Assembly (NCBI GenBank): GCA_037130365.1
Contig: JBAXTE010000010.1
Span: forward strand, 1 to 64,000
Length of the DNA: 64,000 nt
Source of the DNA: JBAXTE01 sp037130365
GTDB lineage: Bacteria > Bacteroidota > Bacteroidia > Bacteroidales > WCHB1-69
Direction of reading: 5' to 3'
A program made the translations under genes and the position numbers. Position 1 is the stretch's first letter. Each line of letters starts with the position of its first letter. Under the pieces are notes generated by a model. The model was not told the origin of the DNA. It worked only from the letters and a program-made list of their open reading frames with translations, and did no database searches. Of this stretch, positions 42,957-53,305 are shown in pieces.

Positions 42957-45206
42957 TCAATGTTCGTAAGAATTAATTCGCGATACTTTTTCAATTCCGT
43001 CAATTCGTTTTAGATTAGCAAGCAAATTTTTCAAGCTTTCTAAATCTTGAATATATAACATAATCACCCCTTCAAAAACTCCTTCTGAAGTTTTAAAGTC
43101 GAGTGATCTCATATTTAAATCCAATTGCTCAGAAATTATATTCGTGATTTCCCGCATTAATCCTTTTTTATCAAGACCTTGAATTTTAATTCCAGCAAGT
43201 AATGACACTTCTTCCTCGCTGCGCCATTTTGCTTTAATAATTCTATTCCCAAATTGCGACATAAGCTGAATCGCTGTCACACAGTTAGTTCTATGTATTT
43301 GAATATTATTATTTGAAGCGATATACCCAATTACCTGATCGCCAGGGATTGGATTACAACATCGAGCATTAGTATAATGAATTTTTTCAATATCTTCATC
43401 AAGAAGCAATGATTCTGGCTTACTGTTAAGCTGATCGGTAATAACTTGGTCTAGCGTTTTGCTATTATCCTTGGGGTGAATAAGTGGACGAAGTGTTATA
43501 TAATCAATAAATCTTCGTTTTCTTTTTGCCAGCGCCTTAGAAATATCATCATTTGTCAAAATGCCTTCACTCAACTTAACGTACAAATCCTGTGTGCTTT
43601 TGATCGAAATTAAATTTTTAAGTTGTTGAATTGTGGCATTAAGCTTTACCTGATCATATAATGGAAAAATGCTTTCAAATTGCAATTTCCCCTCTTCAAT
43701 TTTCACATTTAGCTCTTCTTTTAAAGATTCTTTTATATTGTCTCTAGCTTTAGATGTAACCACAAATTCGAGCCAACTCTCTTGAGGCACTTGTTTTTTA
43801 GAGGTAATTATTTCAACTTGATCGCCACTTTTAAGTTGATGATTGAGCGAAGAAAGCACATGATTAACTTTTGCACCAATACAACTTTTTCCAAGTTGCG
43901 AATGAACGACATAAGCAAAATCTAATACAGTAGCATTTTTTGGCAATGTTTTCATTTCCCCTTTTGGGGTAAAAATGAACATTTCATCAGAAAAAAGATC
44001 GAGTTTTATATCACTTAAAAATTCGAGTGCACTAGCCTCATTGCTCTTTAGTATGGTTTTAATTTTCGATAACCATTCATCTAGCCCTTGTTCAAAGTTC
44101 TTTTCGGTAGGAGAGATTCCTTTATATTTCCAATGTGCGGCATACCCTTTTTCTGCAATCTCATTCATTCGATTTGACCGTACTTGAATTTCAACCCACT
44201 TTCCCATGTTGCTCATTACCGTTGTATGCAACGATTCATACCCATTAGCTTTTGGAATTGATATCCAGTCGCGTAATCTTTCAGAATTTGGGCGGTAAAG
44301 TGAGGTAATAATTGAGTACACTTTCCAACAATCTACTTTTTCGGCTTCGAATGATGAGTTAACGATGATTCTAATGGCAAAAAGGTCATAAACTTCTTCG
44401 AAAGAAATTTCCTTTTTCTTCATTTTTTGCCAAATAGAGGATACAGATTTTACTCTACTAATAATTTCGAAGGAGAATCCTTCCTTAATCATTTGCTCTT
44501 TTATTGGCAAAACAAATTGTTGAATAAATCGATCTCTATCTTCTTGAGTTGATGCTATTTTTTTGGTAATTGTTTTGTATACATCAGGTTCTGTGTATTT
44601 TATAACTAGATCTTCAAGTTCACTTTTAATATTAAAAAGACCTAATCGATGTGCTAACGGACCATAAAAAAAGGCCGTTTCTGAAGCAATCTTTAATTGT
44701 TTCTCATTCGGCATCGAATCCAAGGTGCGCATGTTATGCAATCTGTCGGCAAGTTTTATTAAAATCACACGAACATCTTCGGAAAGTGTTAATAGAATTT
44801 TTCTAAAATTTTCTGCTTGCATTGATGGGGTTTGCATATCCATTACTCCATCAATTTTGGTCAACCCATCAACAATTTTGGCAACTTGAGTACCAAAAGT
44901 ATCTTTAATATCATCTAACGTATAATCAGTATCTTCAACTACATCATGAAGCAATGCGCAGATAACACCTGTAGCACCTAATCCAATATCAGCAGCCGCT
45001 ATTCGAGCAACTTCTAGGGGATGATAAATGTAAGGTTCTCCACTTTTTCTGCGCATATCTTTATGCGCATTAACGGCTAATTTGAAAGCTTTACGAATTT
45101 TCTTTTTTTGCTCGGAATCTGTTCTATCTTTTACTATGGTAATCAGGTTTCGATATTTGCTAAGAATGTCTTTTCTTTCTAGTTCAAAATCAGGAATATA
45201 AGTCAT
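42957..45206 (-). CDS. Bifunctional (p)ppGpp synthetase/hydrolase, RelA/SpoT family
   Basis: A 749-aa RSH enzyme for the stringent response. The HD hydrolase domain (YIYHPLEVARIAAADIGLGA; LLHDVVEDT, about residues 60-180) has intact HD residues. The synthetase domain follows (SVSSIWQKMKKKE, YDLFAIRIIV, WISIPKANGYESLHTTV). Next come a TGS domain (FTPKGEMKTLPKNATVLDFAY), a zinc-finger-like CC region (NARCCNPIPGDQV) and a C-terminal ACT domain. With both halves complete it should make and degrade the alarmone. A TATCTTTG box lies 24 bp upstream. Confidence 0.95.
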   Translation of the reverse strand: MTYIPDFELERKDILSKYRNLITIVKDRTDSEQKKKIRKAFKLAVNAHKDMRRKSGEPYIYHPLEVARIAAADIGLGATGVICALLHDVVEDTDYTLDDIKDTFGTQVAKIVDGLTKIDGVMDMQTPSMQAENFRKILLTLSEDVRVILIKLADRLHNMRTLDSMPNEKQLKIASETAFFYGPLAHRLGLFNIKSELEDLVIKYTEPDVYKTITKKIASTQEDRDRFIQQFVLPIKEQMIKEGFSFEIISRVKSVSSIWQKMKKKEISFEEVYDLFAIRIIVNSSFEAEKVDCWKVYSIITSLYRPNSERLRDWISIPKANGYESLHTTVMSNMGKWVEIQVRSNRMNEIAEKGYAAHWKYKGISPTEKNFEQGLDEWLSKIKTILKSNEASALEFLSDIKLDLFSDEMFIFTPKGEMKTLPKNATVLDFAYVVHSQLGKSCIGAKVNHVLSSLNHQLKSGDQVEIITSKKQVPQESWLEFVVTSKARDNIKESLKEELNVKIEEGKLQFESIFPLYDQVKLNATIQQLKNLISIKSTQDLYVKLSEGILTNDDISKALAKRKRRFIDYITLRPLIHPKDNSKTLDQVITDQLNSKPESLLLDEDIEKIHYTNARCCNPIPGDQVIGYIASNNNIQIHRTNCVTAIQLMSQFGNRIIKAKWRSEEEVSLLAGIKIQGLDKKGLMREITNIISEQLDLNMRSLDFKTSEGVFEGVIMLYIQDLESLKNLLANLKRIDGIEKVSRINSYEH

Positions 45207-45230
45207 ATTTTTTTCTTCAGAATTCGATTA

Positions 45231-45238
45231 CAAAGATA
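45231..45238 (-). promoter_or_regulatory. TATCTTTG promoter -7 box for the RSH gene (minus strand)
   Basis: An exact TAnnTTTG match 24 bp upstream of the RSH ATG. The neighbouring 45239-45403 stretch is AT-rich with no other feature. Confidence 0.6.
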
Positions 45239-45403
45239 TTCTATTTTTTTGATGAAAAAAAACAAATATTTAAAAATCCTAATTGAATTTAAGCAATAAG
45301 AAAATAATAAATAATCTAAAAAACGATGCGTTGAAACACATCACGAAAGTTTTGAATTTTGGATGATTAAACCAAAGCAAATTTCAAGAATTGACTTTAA
45401 ATA

Positions 45404-48217
45404 CTACCGGACTATAGACAACGATCCTTTATAAACTTTAGTTTCTCCTTTAAATACGTAGGTTAGCAAATAATAATAAGTTCCATCTGGGGCTTCTCTA
45501 CCATCCCAATCGTTACGATAACCTACATATTGATATACTAGATTTCCCCAACGGTTGAAAATTTTCAAATCACTATCTGGATATTTTTCAACGTTTTTAA
45601 TTTCAAAGAAATCATTAAAACCATCATTATTTGGAGTAAATACATTCGAAAAACTGAGGATATCATCAATAACTTGAACATTATGCCAAACAGTATCTAC
45701 ACATCCGTGAGAGGTTGTTGTAATCAACATAACGGTGTACGTATTTTCAACAATAAAAGAATGATATACCGAATTTAGTGTAGAATAATTTGCTGTTCCA
45801 GAAAGTGGATCATCAAAATCCCATTGCAACGAAAAAGTTCCTGTTGATTCGTCTGTAAAAAGAATAGTCCAAGTTGGATCATCGCTCTTTCTAACTACCG
45901 TTGGATTTGTTGAAAACTCTGCAACTGGCAATGGAAAAACAGTGATTGCATCGATGAAAATTCGCAAACTATCACAGCCTTGTGCAGTTCTAACTCGAAT
46001 GGATACTGTTTGAGAACCACTATTTAGATAAGTGTATTGTGGATTTTGTAAATCAGAAATTCCACCATCTCCAAAGCTCCATAAGTATGTATTATCGTTT
46101 TGCGGGTTAAGCTCTGAGAAGTTTACAGTTAATGGTTGGCAACCTTCTGTAGGATTAAACACGACATCAACTGGTGCTTTAGGATTAATTTCGACCAATG
46201 TAATGCTGTCTTGTTTTGTACAACCTAAAAAGTCAGTTAATAATAAGGTATAGGTACCAGCATATAAATTTGGAACCACTGGTGCATTAATTCCATAAGG
46301 CGTCCATTGATAATCGTAACCTGGAGTTCCACCATTGACTATCGCAATAATTTGTCCGGTTGAATCCCCGGCACACCAAACATCCGTTTTAGATAATGAG
46401 ATTAAAATTTCTGTATTTTGAGGAATCGAAATTTCTTTATAAATCGTACACCCGTTTGCATCTACAATAGTAACACCATATACACCTGCAGAAGCTAAAA
46501 ACAATGTGTCAGTATTAAGGACTGATTGGTGAATATCGCCTGTAGTCCATGTGTATGTGTATGGTGAAGCTCCATTTGTAACAGTTATAATAAGTTTTCC
46601 TGTGCTATCACCAAAACAAAAAACGGTAGTTCCTGACATTTCTGCACTCATCGGAGATCTAGGGACAATGGTAGTTGGAGCAATTAGAGTATCAAAGTTC
46701 CCTGGAAGTTGAGGAATTATATCACCAGGAATATTTGGAGAGAAACCAGCTAACTGCCATGAATGGTTATACCAAGTAAGCGGAATATGGCCGAGAGGAA
46801 TATCCAAATCAACCAATGGTCCAATAGTATAACTTAAATCAAGGTCTGGAATATCGATCTGAGGCATTGTTAACGAAGGCATGCAGGCCTGGTTGGCAAT
46901 AATTGCAGTAGAATTACTATCATTTGTAATTGGTATACATAATTCGGGAATTACCGTATTACTCATAAATGGGAATGACGGCAAATTAAGCGTAAAAGTA
47001 AATGCCTGAATAATTAGATTAAAAGTTATACTATCCCAAGTATGATTATTAAAATCATTTGTCATGGTATGAGACAGATTTAACAGCATATCAGACCAAC
47101 CATTACACGGGTATTTAAATACTAAATTATGATCTACTTCAAACAAAATTGAGCTTGCAATACCAGTATTTACAACTGCCCCACTTCCAGGATCGACTTC
47201 GGAGTAGGCCACTGCAGTGGGGAAATCAATTTTCGTCCAAATAGTAGGATCAAACCTTAAATCTTGAACCATAAAATTCTGAACACGTAAAAACACATCG
47301 AGTAAATCGTATTCTAACGAAAATCCACTTCCTAAATCTACCGTATCTTGCAACATACTCAGGACTTGATAAACACTAGAATTTGGCCCCGAAAGAGCCA
47401 TGATAAACCTAATAATATCTAACTCGAGCGTCATATATGGGCTTGCTCCATGAGCATAAAGAGTTTTGGATGGCAAATCGAGATAATCGGTAGTTTCAAC
47501 ATACGGGATGCTAATACTTCCACTTAATCCTAAGCCGCCCAAATCGTTAAAAACGATAGGAAGAACTTGTGATTCACAAATCTGTATCTGATTATTAACC
47601 ATACATGGATAATGAGCAATTCCAGTATTTGTGTTAATGTCAATAATATTAAATGAATCAGCAGGAACTTCTTGATCTAAAATATTAATTGTGGTACATC
47701 CAATAAAACAAAGCTCTGCATTTGCTTCTACTCCAAAGCCGAAATCGATACCAAACTCAAAAATTCCTTCAACTGGAAATCTAGAAGTAAGATCCCAACC
47801 GGGCATAACAGTGTAAGAAGATTCGATGGTAACATTATCTCCTTGATTAAAAGTTTGATCGTCGGGCAGCGTTAAAACAACTTCAACCGGATAACGAACA
47901 TCGACTTCTCCCCCATTAAACCCATTATAACGAATATATGATCCAAATAAAAGCCACCAATCAATGGTAACTACAGCGCCAAACTGACCACCTAAAATAT
48001 TTGTAATCGAGCCCATTTGATTGTGCCCAGATTCTTCTATATGAAAAATGTCAAAATTAAAATTAAAATTAAAACCAGGACCTTCGTCCCACATATCTTG
48101 ATGAGTTGTCCGGTAATCAATAGGTGTTGTAATGGTATGTTGGGAATACGAGGACAAAACGCCTATAAAAAAGAACAAAAACAAAGAAAAACGTATAATC
48201 AATTTTCTCATAATCAT
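45404..48217 (-). CDS. SprB/PKD-repeat surface protein with gliding-associated (CHU_C) C-terminal domain
   Basis: A 937-aa exported protein with signal peptide (MRKLIIRFSLFLFFFIGVLSSYSQ from the second ATG at 48211). The N-terminal 500 residues are a large beta-rich region without a motif I know. Two SprB-type repeats follow: CFGDSTGKLIITVTNGASPY and CAGDSTGQIIAIVNGGTPGY. Then two PKD domains (LWSFGDGGISDLQNPQYTY; TLQWDFDDPLSG-like) and a type B sorting domain (FTPNNDGFNDFFEI, IFNRWGNLVYQY, YKGSLSIVR). It should be secreted by T9SS; an adhesin role in gliding or attachment is inferred. Its ATG overlaps the stop codon of the preceding gene. Confidence 0.87.
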   Translation of the reverse strand: MIMRKLIIRFSLFLFFFIGVLSSYSQHTITTPIDYRTTHQDMWDEGPGFNFNFNFDIFHIEESGHNQMGSITNILGGQFGAVVTIDWWLLFGSYIRYNGFNGGEVDVRYPVEVVLTLPDDQTFNQGDNVTIESSYTVMPGWDLTSRFPVEGIFEFGIDFGFGVEANAELCFIGCTTINILDQEVPADSFNIIDINTNTGIAHYPCMVNNQIQICESQVLPIVFNDLGGLGLSGSISIPYVETTDYLDLPSKTLYAHGASPYMTLELDIIRFIMALSGPNSSVYQVLSMLQDTVDLGSGFSLEYDLLDVFLRVQNFMVQDLRFDPTIWTKIDFPTAVAYSEVDPGSGAVVNTGIASSILFEVDHNLVFKYPCNGWSDMLLNLSHTMTNDFNNHTWDSITFNLIIQAFTFTLNLPSFPFMSNTVIPELCIPITNDSNSTAIIANQACMPSLTMPQIDIPDLDLSYTIGPLVDLDIPLGHIPLTWYNHSWQLAGFSPNIPGDIIPQLPGNFDTLIAPTTIVPRSPMSAEMSGTTVFCFGDSTGKLIITVTNGASPYTYTWTTGDIHQSVLNTDTLFLASAGVYGVTIVDANGCTIYKEISIPQNTEILISLSKTDVWCAGDSTGQIIAIVNGGTPGYDYQWTPYGINAPVVPNLYAGTYTLLLTDFLGCTKQDSITLVEINPKAPVDVVFNPTEGCQPLTVNFSELNPQNDNTYLWSFGDGGISDLQNPQYTYLNSGSQTVSIRVRTAQGCDSLRIFIDAITVFPLPVAEFSTNPTVVRKSDDPTWTILFTDESTGTFSLQWDFDDPLSGTANYSTLNSVYHSFIVENTYTVMLITTTSHGCVDTVWHNVQVIDDILSFSNVFTPNNDGFNDFFEIKNVEKYPDSDLKIFNRWGNLVYQYVGYRNDWDGREAPDGTYYYLLTYVFKGETKVYKGSLSIVR

Positions 48218-48762
48218 TAAAATTTAATTGAATAAATACTCTTCCTTAAAATAGCTTCAATTCGATCTTTCGATGCTACTGGATAATTAGCAGTTACCCA
48301 AATTGTACGCATATAATCACCTGTAAATAGCATCATTCTGTAGAAATCAATGGTATCCACTTTCATCATCACAACAACGAGAATTCCTTCCTTGTTATCT
48401 GTTGTAATCACATTTTCTTTACTAATCAAACGAACACCTTGAGGTTCGAGAACTTCTGGTTTAATATTTTGAACAGCCATAGGAAATACGACTCTTTTTA
48501 TTTCAGAAATCTGAATAGATGATGTTGATCCTGGGCTTATAAATGTACGTGAATCCATTTTCATGGAATATTGTGGTGGAGTAATGGACACTTTAAAAGT
48601 ATCGATAAATACGGTAGTTTTTCCATCGTAAACAAGAGAATCAAGCATTTTGAACACTTGTTTATTTGGATTAAAATTTTGCGGAGTTAAAGGTGCTTGT
48701 GCATGTGCATAGCCAAAACCTAGCAAAAATGAAATTATCAAAAAATGTATTTTTTTAACCAT
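48217..48762 (-). CDS. Small exported protein coupled to the SprB-repeat protein
   Basis: About 181 aa from the ATG at 48762; a TTG at 48774 precedes it in frame. Signal peptide MVKKIHFLIISFLLGFGYAHAQ. The mature protein is beta-rich with no family I recognise. Its stop codon overlaps the start of the SprB-repeat gene (TAATG), so the two are translationally coupled. A TATTTTTG box lies at 48814-48821. Coupling suggests a dedicated partner or envelope factor; the function is unknown. Confidence 0.75.
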   Translation of the reverse strand: MVKKIHFLIISFLLGFGYAHAQAPLTPQNFNPNKQVFKMLDSLVYDGKTTVFIDTFKVSITPPQYSMKMDSRTFISPGSTSSIQISEIKRVVFPMAVQNIKPEVLEPQGVRLISKENVITTDNKEGILVVVMMKVDTIDFYRMMLFTGDYMRTIWVTANYPVASKDRIEAILRKSIYSIKF

Positions 48763-49141
48763 ACCCCCCAGCAAATTAATAAAACGTTCCTAATCTTGAA
48801 CTTTATTTTTAGTCAAAAATACAATTAATTTTATACATATCAAAATATTTATTAATAAAATCAACAAATAGATGCGAAAATTCTAAAAAAATTATCCTAA
48901 GAACATTTTGTATGTCACTAATTTTATGACAATTAGTCAAAATACAATTATCAATTTGAGTAAAATTAAGTACTAAAATAAAAAAAACATCATGTAAATT
49001 GGAGATAAACCAACTTTAAACTCAAAAACATTTATAAAATTTCAATATCAGTCTAACCAATTGCTTAGGAAAAATAAAAAAGATAAAAATTCATATTTTT
49101 TTCTGAAATTTGCAGATTATTACAAAAAAGCAAAAATCACG
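48763..49141. other. Divergent intergenic region
   Basis: A 379-bp gap between two divergently transcribed units. It contains TATTTTTG on the minus strand (48814-48821) for the downstream surface-protein pair. No RNA gene or ORF is supported, and the leftward TTG at 49061 gives a non-homologous N-terminal extension of the OsmC gene. Confidence 0.5.
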
Positions 49142-49537
49142 ATGATAATTACTGTAGATTTTAATGGGAAGAAACAAGTAAATGCCCATTTCAAAGATTT
49201 CGAAATAAACACAGATCAACCTATCACATCTGGAGGTGAAGGAAAAGCACCAACTCCATTTGAACTTTTTTTAGCATCGATGGCAACCTGTGCTGGAATT
49301 TATACGCGTGATTTTTGCATAACTCGTGAAATTTCAACTGAAGGAATTACATTAGAGCAAGAGATTGTTTTCAACAAAACAAGTAAGCTACTCGAAAAGG
49401 TATTTATTTCGATACTTGTTCCCGTTTCTTTCCCCAGTAAATATGATGAAGCACTCATTCATGTGGCATCTTTATGCCTAGTAAAAAAACAATTACGAGA
49501 AGATATTGAACTAGAAATTAAAATAATTAGATCATAA
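49142..49537 (+). CDS. OsmC family peroxiredoxin-like protein
   Basis: About 131 aa from the ATG at 49142 (MIITVDFNGKKQVNAHF), which fits the usual OsmC N-terminus; an upstream TTG adds a low-complexity extension. Motifs of the family are TSGGEGKAPTPFELFLASMATCAGI with the first active cysteine, and the C-terminal LCLVKKQL region with the second. OsmC/Ohr proteins reduce organic peroxides with cysteine thiols, although many are uncharacterised. It precedes a sulfur-amino-acid enzyme gene by 15 bp, so the two are likely an operon. Confidence 0.88.
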   Translation: MIITVDFNGKKQVNAHFKDFEINTDQPITSGGEGKAPTPFELFLASMATCAGIYTRDFCITREISTEGITLEQEIVFNKTSKLLEKVFISILVPVSFPSKYDEALIHVASLCLVKKQLREDIELEIKIIRS

Positions 49538-49552
49538 AACAAAAAAATCACA

Positions 49553-50737
49553 ATGGAACACGGAAAAATGGGATTTGAATCAATGCTCATCCATGGAGAT
49601 GGCTTTAGTGACAGTTTAGGCGCAGCAACAGTGCCAATTTACCAGACATCAACTTTTAGATTTAAAGATGCCGATCATGGTGCAGCTTGCTTTGCAGGCG
49701 AAGACCCAGGTTTTATATATACAAGAATTGGAAATCCTACAATTGGAGCATTAGAGCGCTTAGTTGCAAATTTAGAAAATGGGTACAATGGTATTGCAGT
49801 TAGCTCTGGAATGGCAGCTGTAAATGTTGTATATATGGCTCTACTTAATCAAGGAGATCACATGGTAAGCTCGGCAGCTGTTTACGGTCCTTCTAGAGTT
49901 GTTATGGAAAAACATTGGTCGCGTTTTGGCGTAGAATCAACTTATGTAAATTCTGCAAATGTTGATAATATTGAAGCCGCTATTCGTCCAAATACAAAAT
50001 TATTATTTTTAGAAACACCTGCAAATCCAACAATGGAAATCACAGATTTGGAAGCTTGTGTAAAATTAGCAAAAAAACATAATTTAATTGTCGTAGTTGA
50101 CAACACATTTTGCAGTCCAGTACTTCAAAAGCCTTTAGATATGGGCGTGGATGTAGTTTTTCATTCTATGACTAAGTTCTTGAATGGTCACGCTGATATT
50201 GTTGCAGGTATTGTAGTTTCAAAAACAAAAGAACTTTACGATAAATTGAGAGTTATCATGGTGAATATGGGTTGCAATATGGATCCAACACAAGCATACA
50301 TGGTAATTAGAGGGATTAAGACTCTTTCAATTAGAGTTGAGCGCCAACAAGAAAATGCAATCAAAATTGCTACTTGGTTAGAAAAACATCCAAAAATCGA
50401 ATGGGTAAAATACCCAGGTTTACCATCACACCCTCAATATGAATTAGGAAAAAAACAAATGGCGGGTCCTGGATCAATGATTAGTTTTGAAGTTAAAGGG
50501 GGCATTCAAGGTGGAAAAACATTAATGAACAACGTGCACTTGGCATTATTAGCAGTTTCACTAGGTGGTGTTGAAACATTAATTTCACATCCTGCTTCGA
50601 TGACTCATTCAAAAATGGATAAAGCATCCAGAGAGTTATGTGGAATTTCTGACGGTTTGGTTCGTTTTGCAGTTGGAATTGAAACAGTTGAAGATATTAT
50701 TGCAGATTTAGATCAAGCATTAGCATTGATAAAATAG
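49553..50737 (+). CDS. PLP-dependent Cys/Met metabolism enzyme (methionine gamma-lyase / cystathionine gamma-synthase family)
   Basis: A 394-aa PLP enzyme. Family motifs: PIYQTSTFRF and YTRIGNPTIGALERLVANLE at the N-terminus, and SSGMAAV as part of the phosphate cup. The Schiff-base lysine is in HSMTKFLNGHADIVAG. SHPASMTHS and the IGIETVEDI-like end (VGIETVEDIIADLDQALA) complete the pattern. Methionine gamma-lyase is likely by overall layout, but cystathionine gamma-synthase/lyase and O-acetylhomoserine sulfhydrylase cannot be excluded by eye. Possibly cotranscribed with osmC. Confidence 0.88.
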   Translation: MEHGKMGFESMLIHGDGFSDSLGAATVPIYQTSTFRFKDADHGAACFAGEDPGFIYTRIGNPTIGALERLVANLENGYNGIAVSSGMAAVNVVYMALLNQGDHMVSSAAVYGPSRVVMEKHWSRFGVESTYVNSANVDNIEAAIRPNTKLLFLETPANPTMEITDLEACVKLAKKHNLIVVVDNTFCSPVLQKPLDMGVDVVFHSMTKFLNGHADIVAGIVVSKTKELYDKLRVIMVNMGCNMDPTQAYMVIRGIKTLSIRVERQQENAIKIATWLEKHPKIEWVKYPGLPSHPQYELGKKQMAGPGSMISFEVKGGIQGGKTLMNNVHLALLAVSLGGVETLISHPASMTHSKMDKASRELCGISDGLVRFAVGIETVEDIIADLDQALALIK

Positions 50738-50806
50738 AAATCCATTTTGTATTCATCGCCACTCTGCTTGCCGAAGCAAAATGGTTTATTGAAGATAATA
50801 ACATTT

Positions 50807-50844
50807 AAAACAGGCTATTTCTTTTCGAAGAGATAGCCTATTTT
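50807..50844 (+). terminator. Intrinsic terminator
   Basis: Stem AGGCTATTTC...GAGATAGCCT extended by A4/T4 tracts, after the PLP-enzyme gene. It uses G-T pairs. Confidence 0.8.
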
Positions 50845-50911
50845 AAATTTAGGGATTGTAACTATTCAGGAAAAACAATAAATTTTTGTTATACATTGTA
50901 AAAATTCTTAC

Positions 50912-50919
50912 TATTTTTG
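50912..50919 (+). promoter_or_regulatory. TATTTTTG promoter -7 box
   Basis: An exact TAnnTTTG match 11 bp upstream of the ATG at 50931, supporting that start over an in-frame codon at 50886, which would lie upstream of the box. Confidence 0.65.
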
Positions 50920-50930
50920 TAAAAAAAACA

Positions 50931-53219
50931 ATGAGCAATATCCCAAAAGCCATTATAACGACGTTAATTATTTTAATATCACAGGTTGTTGCCTCGCAAA
51001 AAGTAGCCTTGGTATTAAGTGGTGGTGGAGCAAAAGGCGCTGCGCATATTGGCGTTATTAGAGCGCTAGAAGAAGAAGGAATTCCTATAGATTACATTGC
51101 GGGTACATCGGCAGGTGCTTTTATAGGTGGGCTTTATGCGGCAGGATATTCGATTGACGAAATCGAAAATTTACTATTAAGTCCCCAATTAGCAAATTGG
51201 TCAACAGGAGAAATTGAAGACAAATACACCTACTATTTTAAGGTTAAAAACCCAAATCCATCGTGGATAAAGCTAAAATTTGATTGGGATTCAATCCTCA
51301 CTCCATCTATCCCAATAAACCTAATATCTCCATACCAAATGGATTTTGGATTTTTAGAACTTTTTGCAGGGGCAAATGCGGTTTCGAAAGGAAATTTTGA
51401 TAGTCTTTTTATTCCCTTTCGGTGCATTGCTACTAATTTAAAAAGTAATGAAGGTGAAACGCAAAGAAACGGCAGTTTATGTGAATCCGTGAGAGCCTCA
51501 ATGACTTTCCCTTTTTATTTTCGTCCAATTACAATCAATGGAAATGTGATGTATGATGGCGGGATGAAAAATAATTTTCCAGCTGATGTTGCAGACCAAG
51601 ATTTCAATCCTGATATTATCATCGGTTCAAAAGTGGCTACAGGTAATAAAACTCCAAGAACAGATGACATTGTTAGCATCTTGGAAAACATGTTGATGGC
51701 AAATAACAAATATCAGATTAATTGTGAAAATGGAGTATTAATTGAGCCAAAAGTAGAGGACGTTAATGTCATCAATTTTTCAAAAACAATGGAATTTATT
51801 CAAAATGGATATTCGGCTACCAAAGCAAAAATCCCTCAAATACGGCTTTATGTAAAAGATAGTATCCCCAGATGGAACATTCAATTGAGAAGACAAGAAT
51901 TCAAAAAGTGCATCCCTCCATTAGTGGTAAGTTCGATAAAAGTAAATGGTTTAAAAGATATTCAAAATGACTATATCAATAAATTACTTACCAAAGATTG
52001 TGATTCATCTAAGTTTGAAGACATTAAAGCAGAATATTTTAAATTAATTTCTGACGACAAACTAACTCATATTTACCCGAGACTAATATACAATCCAACC
52101 AACAAAAAACATGAATTACATCTGGATGTTGAAAAAGACAAAAGCTTTGAATTTCTATTTGGTGGCAATTTATCCTCAAATGCAATAAATACAATATTTA
52201 CCGAATTACGATACAAGCGCCTAGGTATTCAAGGGTTAAACTTATATGGAAATGCCTATCTTGGAAAATTTTACAACTCTGCATTGGTAGCAGTTCGAAT
52301 GGATTATCCTCAAAAAAAACCATTTTACCAAGAGGTAAATATTGGATTTAACCAATTTAATTATTTTAATACATCAAGAAGTTTTTTCGGAGATGAAGCA
52401 CCATCATACTTAATTGAAACCGAAAATTTTATCAATTTCAACATTGGCTTTCCCGCCACAAATAAAGCAAAATGGGAATTTGGAATATCTGTAGCATCTA
52501 TAACTGATAATTATTTTCAATCAAATACTTATACTCGAAACGACCTTTACGATGTAAACAGTTTTGATTTGATTAAACCTTATATCCAATATGATTTGAA
52601 TACCCAAAAGAACCAGTATTATTCAAATCAAGGAGTTCAGTTTATCTCAAAATTATATTTAATAAATGGAAAAGAGCGAAACAAACCTGGCACCACAGGC
52701 GAATTTCATTCAGAGGAATCAAAATCTCATAATTGGCTAGGATTTAGAACAAAATACATCAACTTTGTTCCTTACAATAAACGTATTACATTTGGTTTAT
52801 ACGTTGACTTAAGCTTAACATCTCAAAACCTATTTGCCACTTATACGGCAAGTAAATTTAGAGCACCCCAATTTAATCCTATTCCAGAAGTTTCTACACA
52901 ATTTCTTCCTACTTTTAGAGATTATAACTTTTTTGCAATAGGATTAAAAACAATATATAAGATAAACAAAACCATTGATTTTAGGTTTGAAGGTTATTAT
53001 TATCAACCAATATCATCTATAAAAAGAGCAGATAATGAAAAGGCGAAATTTAGCAATTTATTTGAAAGTCAATACTTTATTTTGTCTACCATTGCTGTTT
53101 ATAATACTCGATTTGGTCCTTTGAGTTTATCTCTAAATTATCAACAAAAATCACAACCTCCATTTTCGGTTAATTTAAATTTTGGATATGTGATTTTCAA
53201 TAGACGAGTGATGGAATAG
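50931..53219 (+). CDS. Outer-membrane patatin-like phospholipase with C-terminal beta-barrel, paralog 1
   Basis: A 762-aa protein with N-terminal signal (MSNIPKAIITTLIILISQVVA). The patatin domain (about residues 25-310) has the oxyanion loop GGGAKG (31-36), nucleophile Ser60 in GTSAG and the Asp of the dyad in YDGGMKNNFP. A POTRA-like segment follows (VSSIKVNGLKDIQNDYINKLL, about 335-410), then a beta-rich region with NRRVME at the end, resembling an Omp85-type barrel. The order is that of PlpD, a type Vd autotransporter. It should hydrolyse phospholipid ester bonds; localisation is inferred. An almost equal-length paralog follows. Confidence 0.88.
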   Translation: MSNIPKAIITTLIILISQVVASQKVALVLSGGGAKGAAHIGVIRALEEEGIPIDYIAGTSAGAFIGGLYAAGYSIDEIENLLLSPQLANWSTGEIEDKYTYYFKVKNPNPSWIKLKFDWDSILTPSIPINLISPYQMDFGFLELFAGANAVSKGNFDSLFIPFRCIATNLKSNEGETQRNGSLCESVRASMTFPFYFRPITINGNVMYDGGMKNNFPADVADQDFNPDIIIGSKVATGNKTPRTDDIVSILENMLMANNKYQINCENGVLIEPKVEDVNVINFSKTMEFIQNGYSATKAKIPQIRLYVKDSIPRWNIQLRRQEFKKCIPPLVVSSIKVNGLKDIQNDYINKLLTKDCDSSKFEDIKAEYFKLISDDKLTHIYPRLIYNPTNKKHELHLDVEKDKSFEFLFGGNLSSNAINTIFTELRYKRLGIQGLNLYGNAYLGKFYNSALVAVRMDYPQKKPFYQEVNIGFNQFNYFNTSRSFFGDEAPSYLIETENFINFNIGFPATNKAKWEFGISVASITDNYFQSNTYTRNDLYDVNSFDLIKPYIQYDLNTQKNQYYSNQGVQFISKLYLINGKERNKPGTTGEFHSEESKSHNWLGFRTKYINFVPYNKRITFGLYVDLSLTSQNLFATYTASKFRAPQFNPIPEVSTQFLPTFRDYNFFAIGLKTIYKINKTIDFRFEGYYYQPISSIKRADNEKAKFSNLFESQYFILSTIAVYNTRFGPLSLSLNYQQKSQPPFSVNLNFGYVIFNRRVME

Positions 53220-53305
53220 AATATTATAATAAACACCTTATTTTTACCATCAAATATTCGGGATAATATGAACTAGGTAAATTGAATTATTTTTAAAAAC
53301 TCCAA

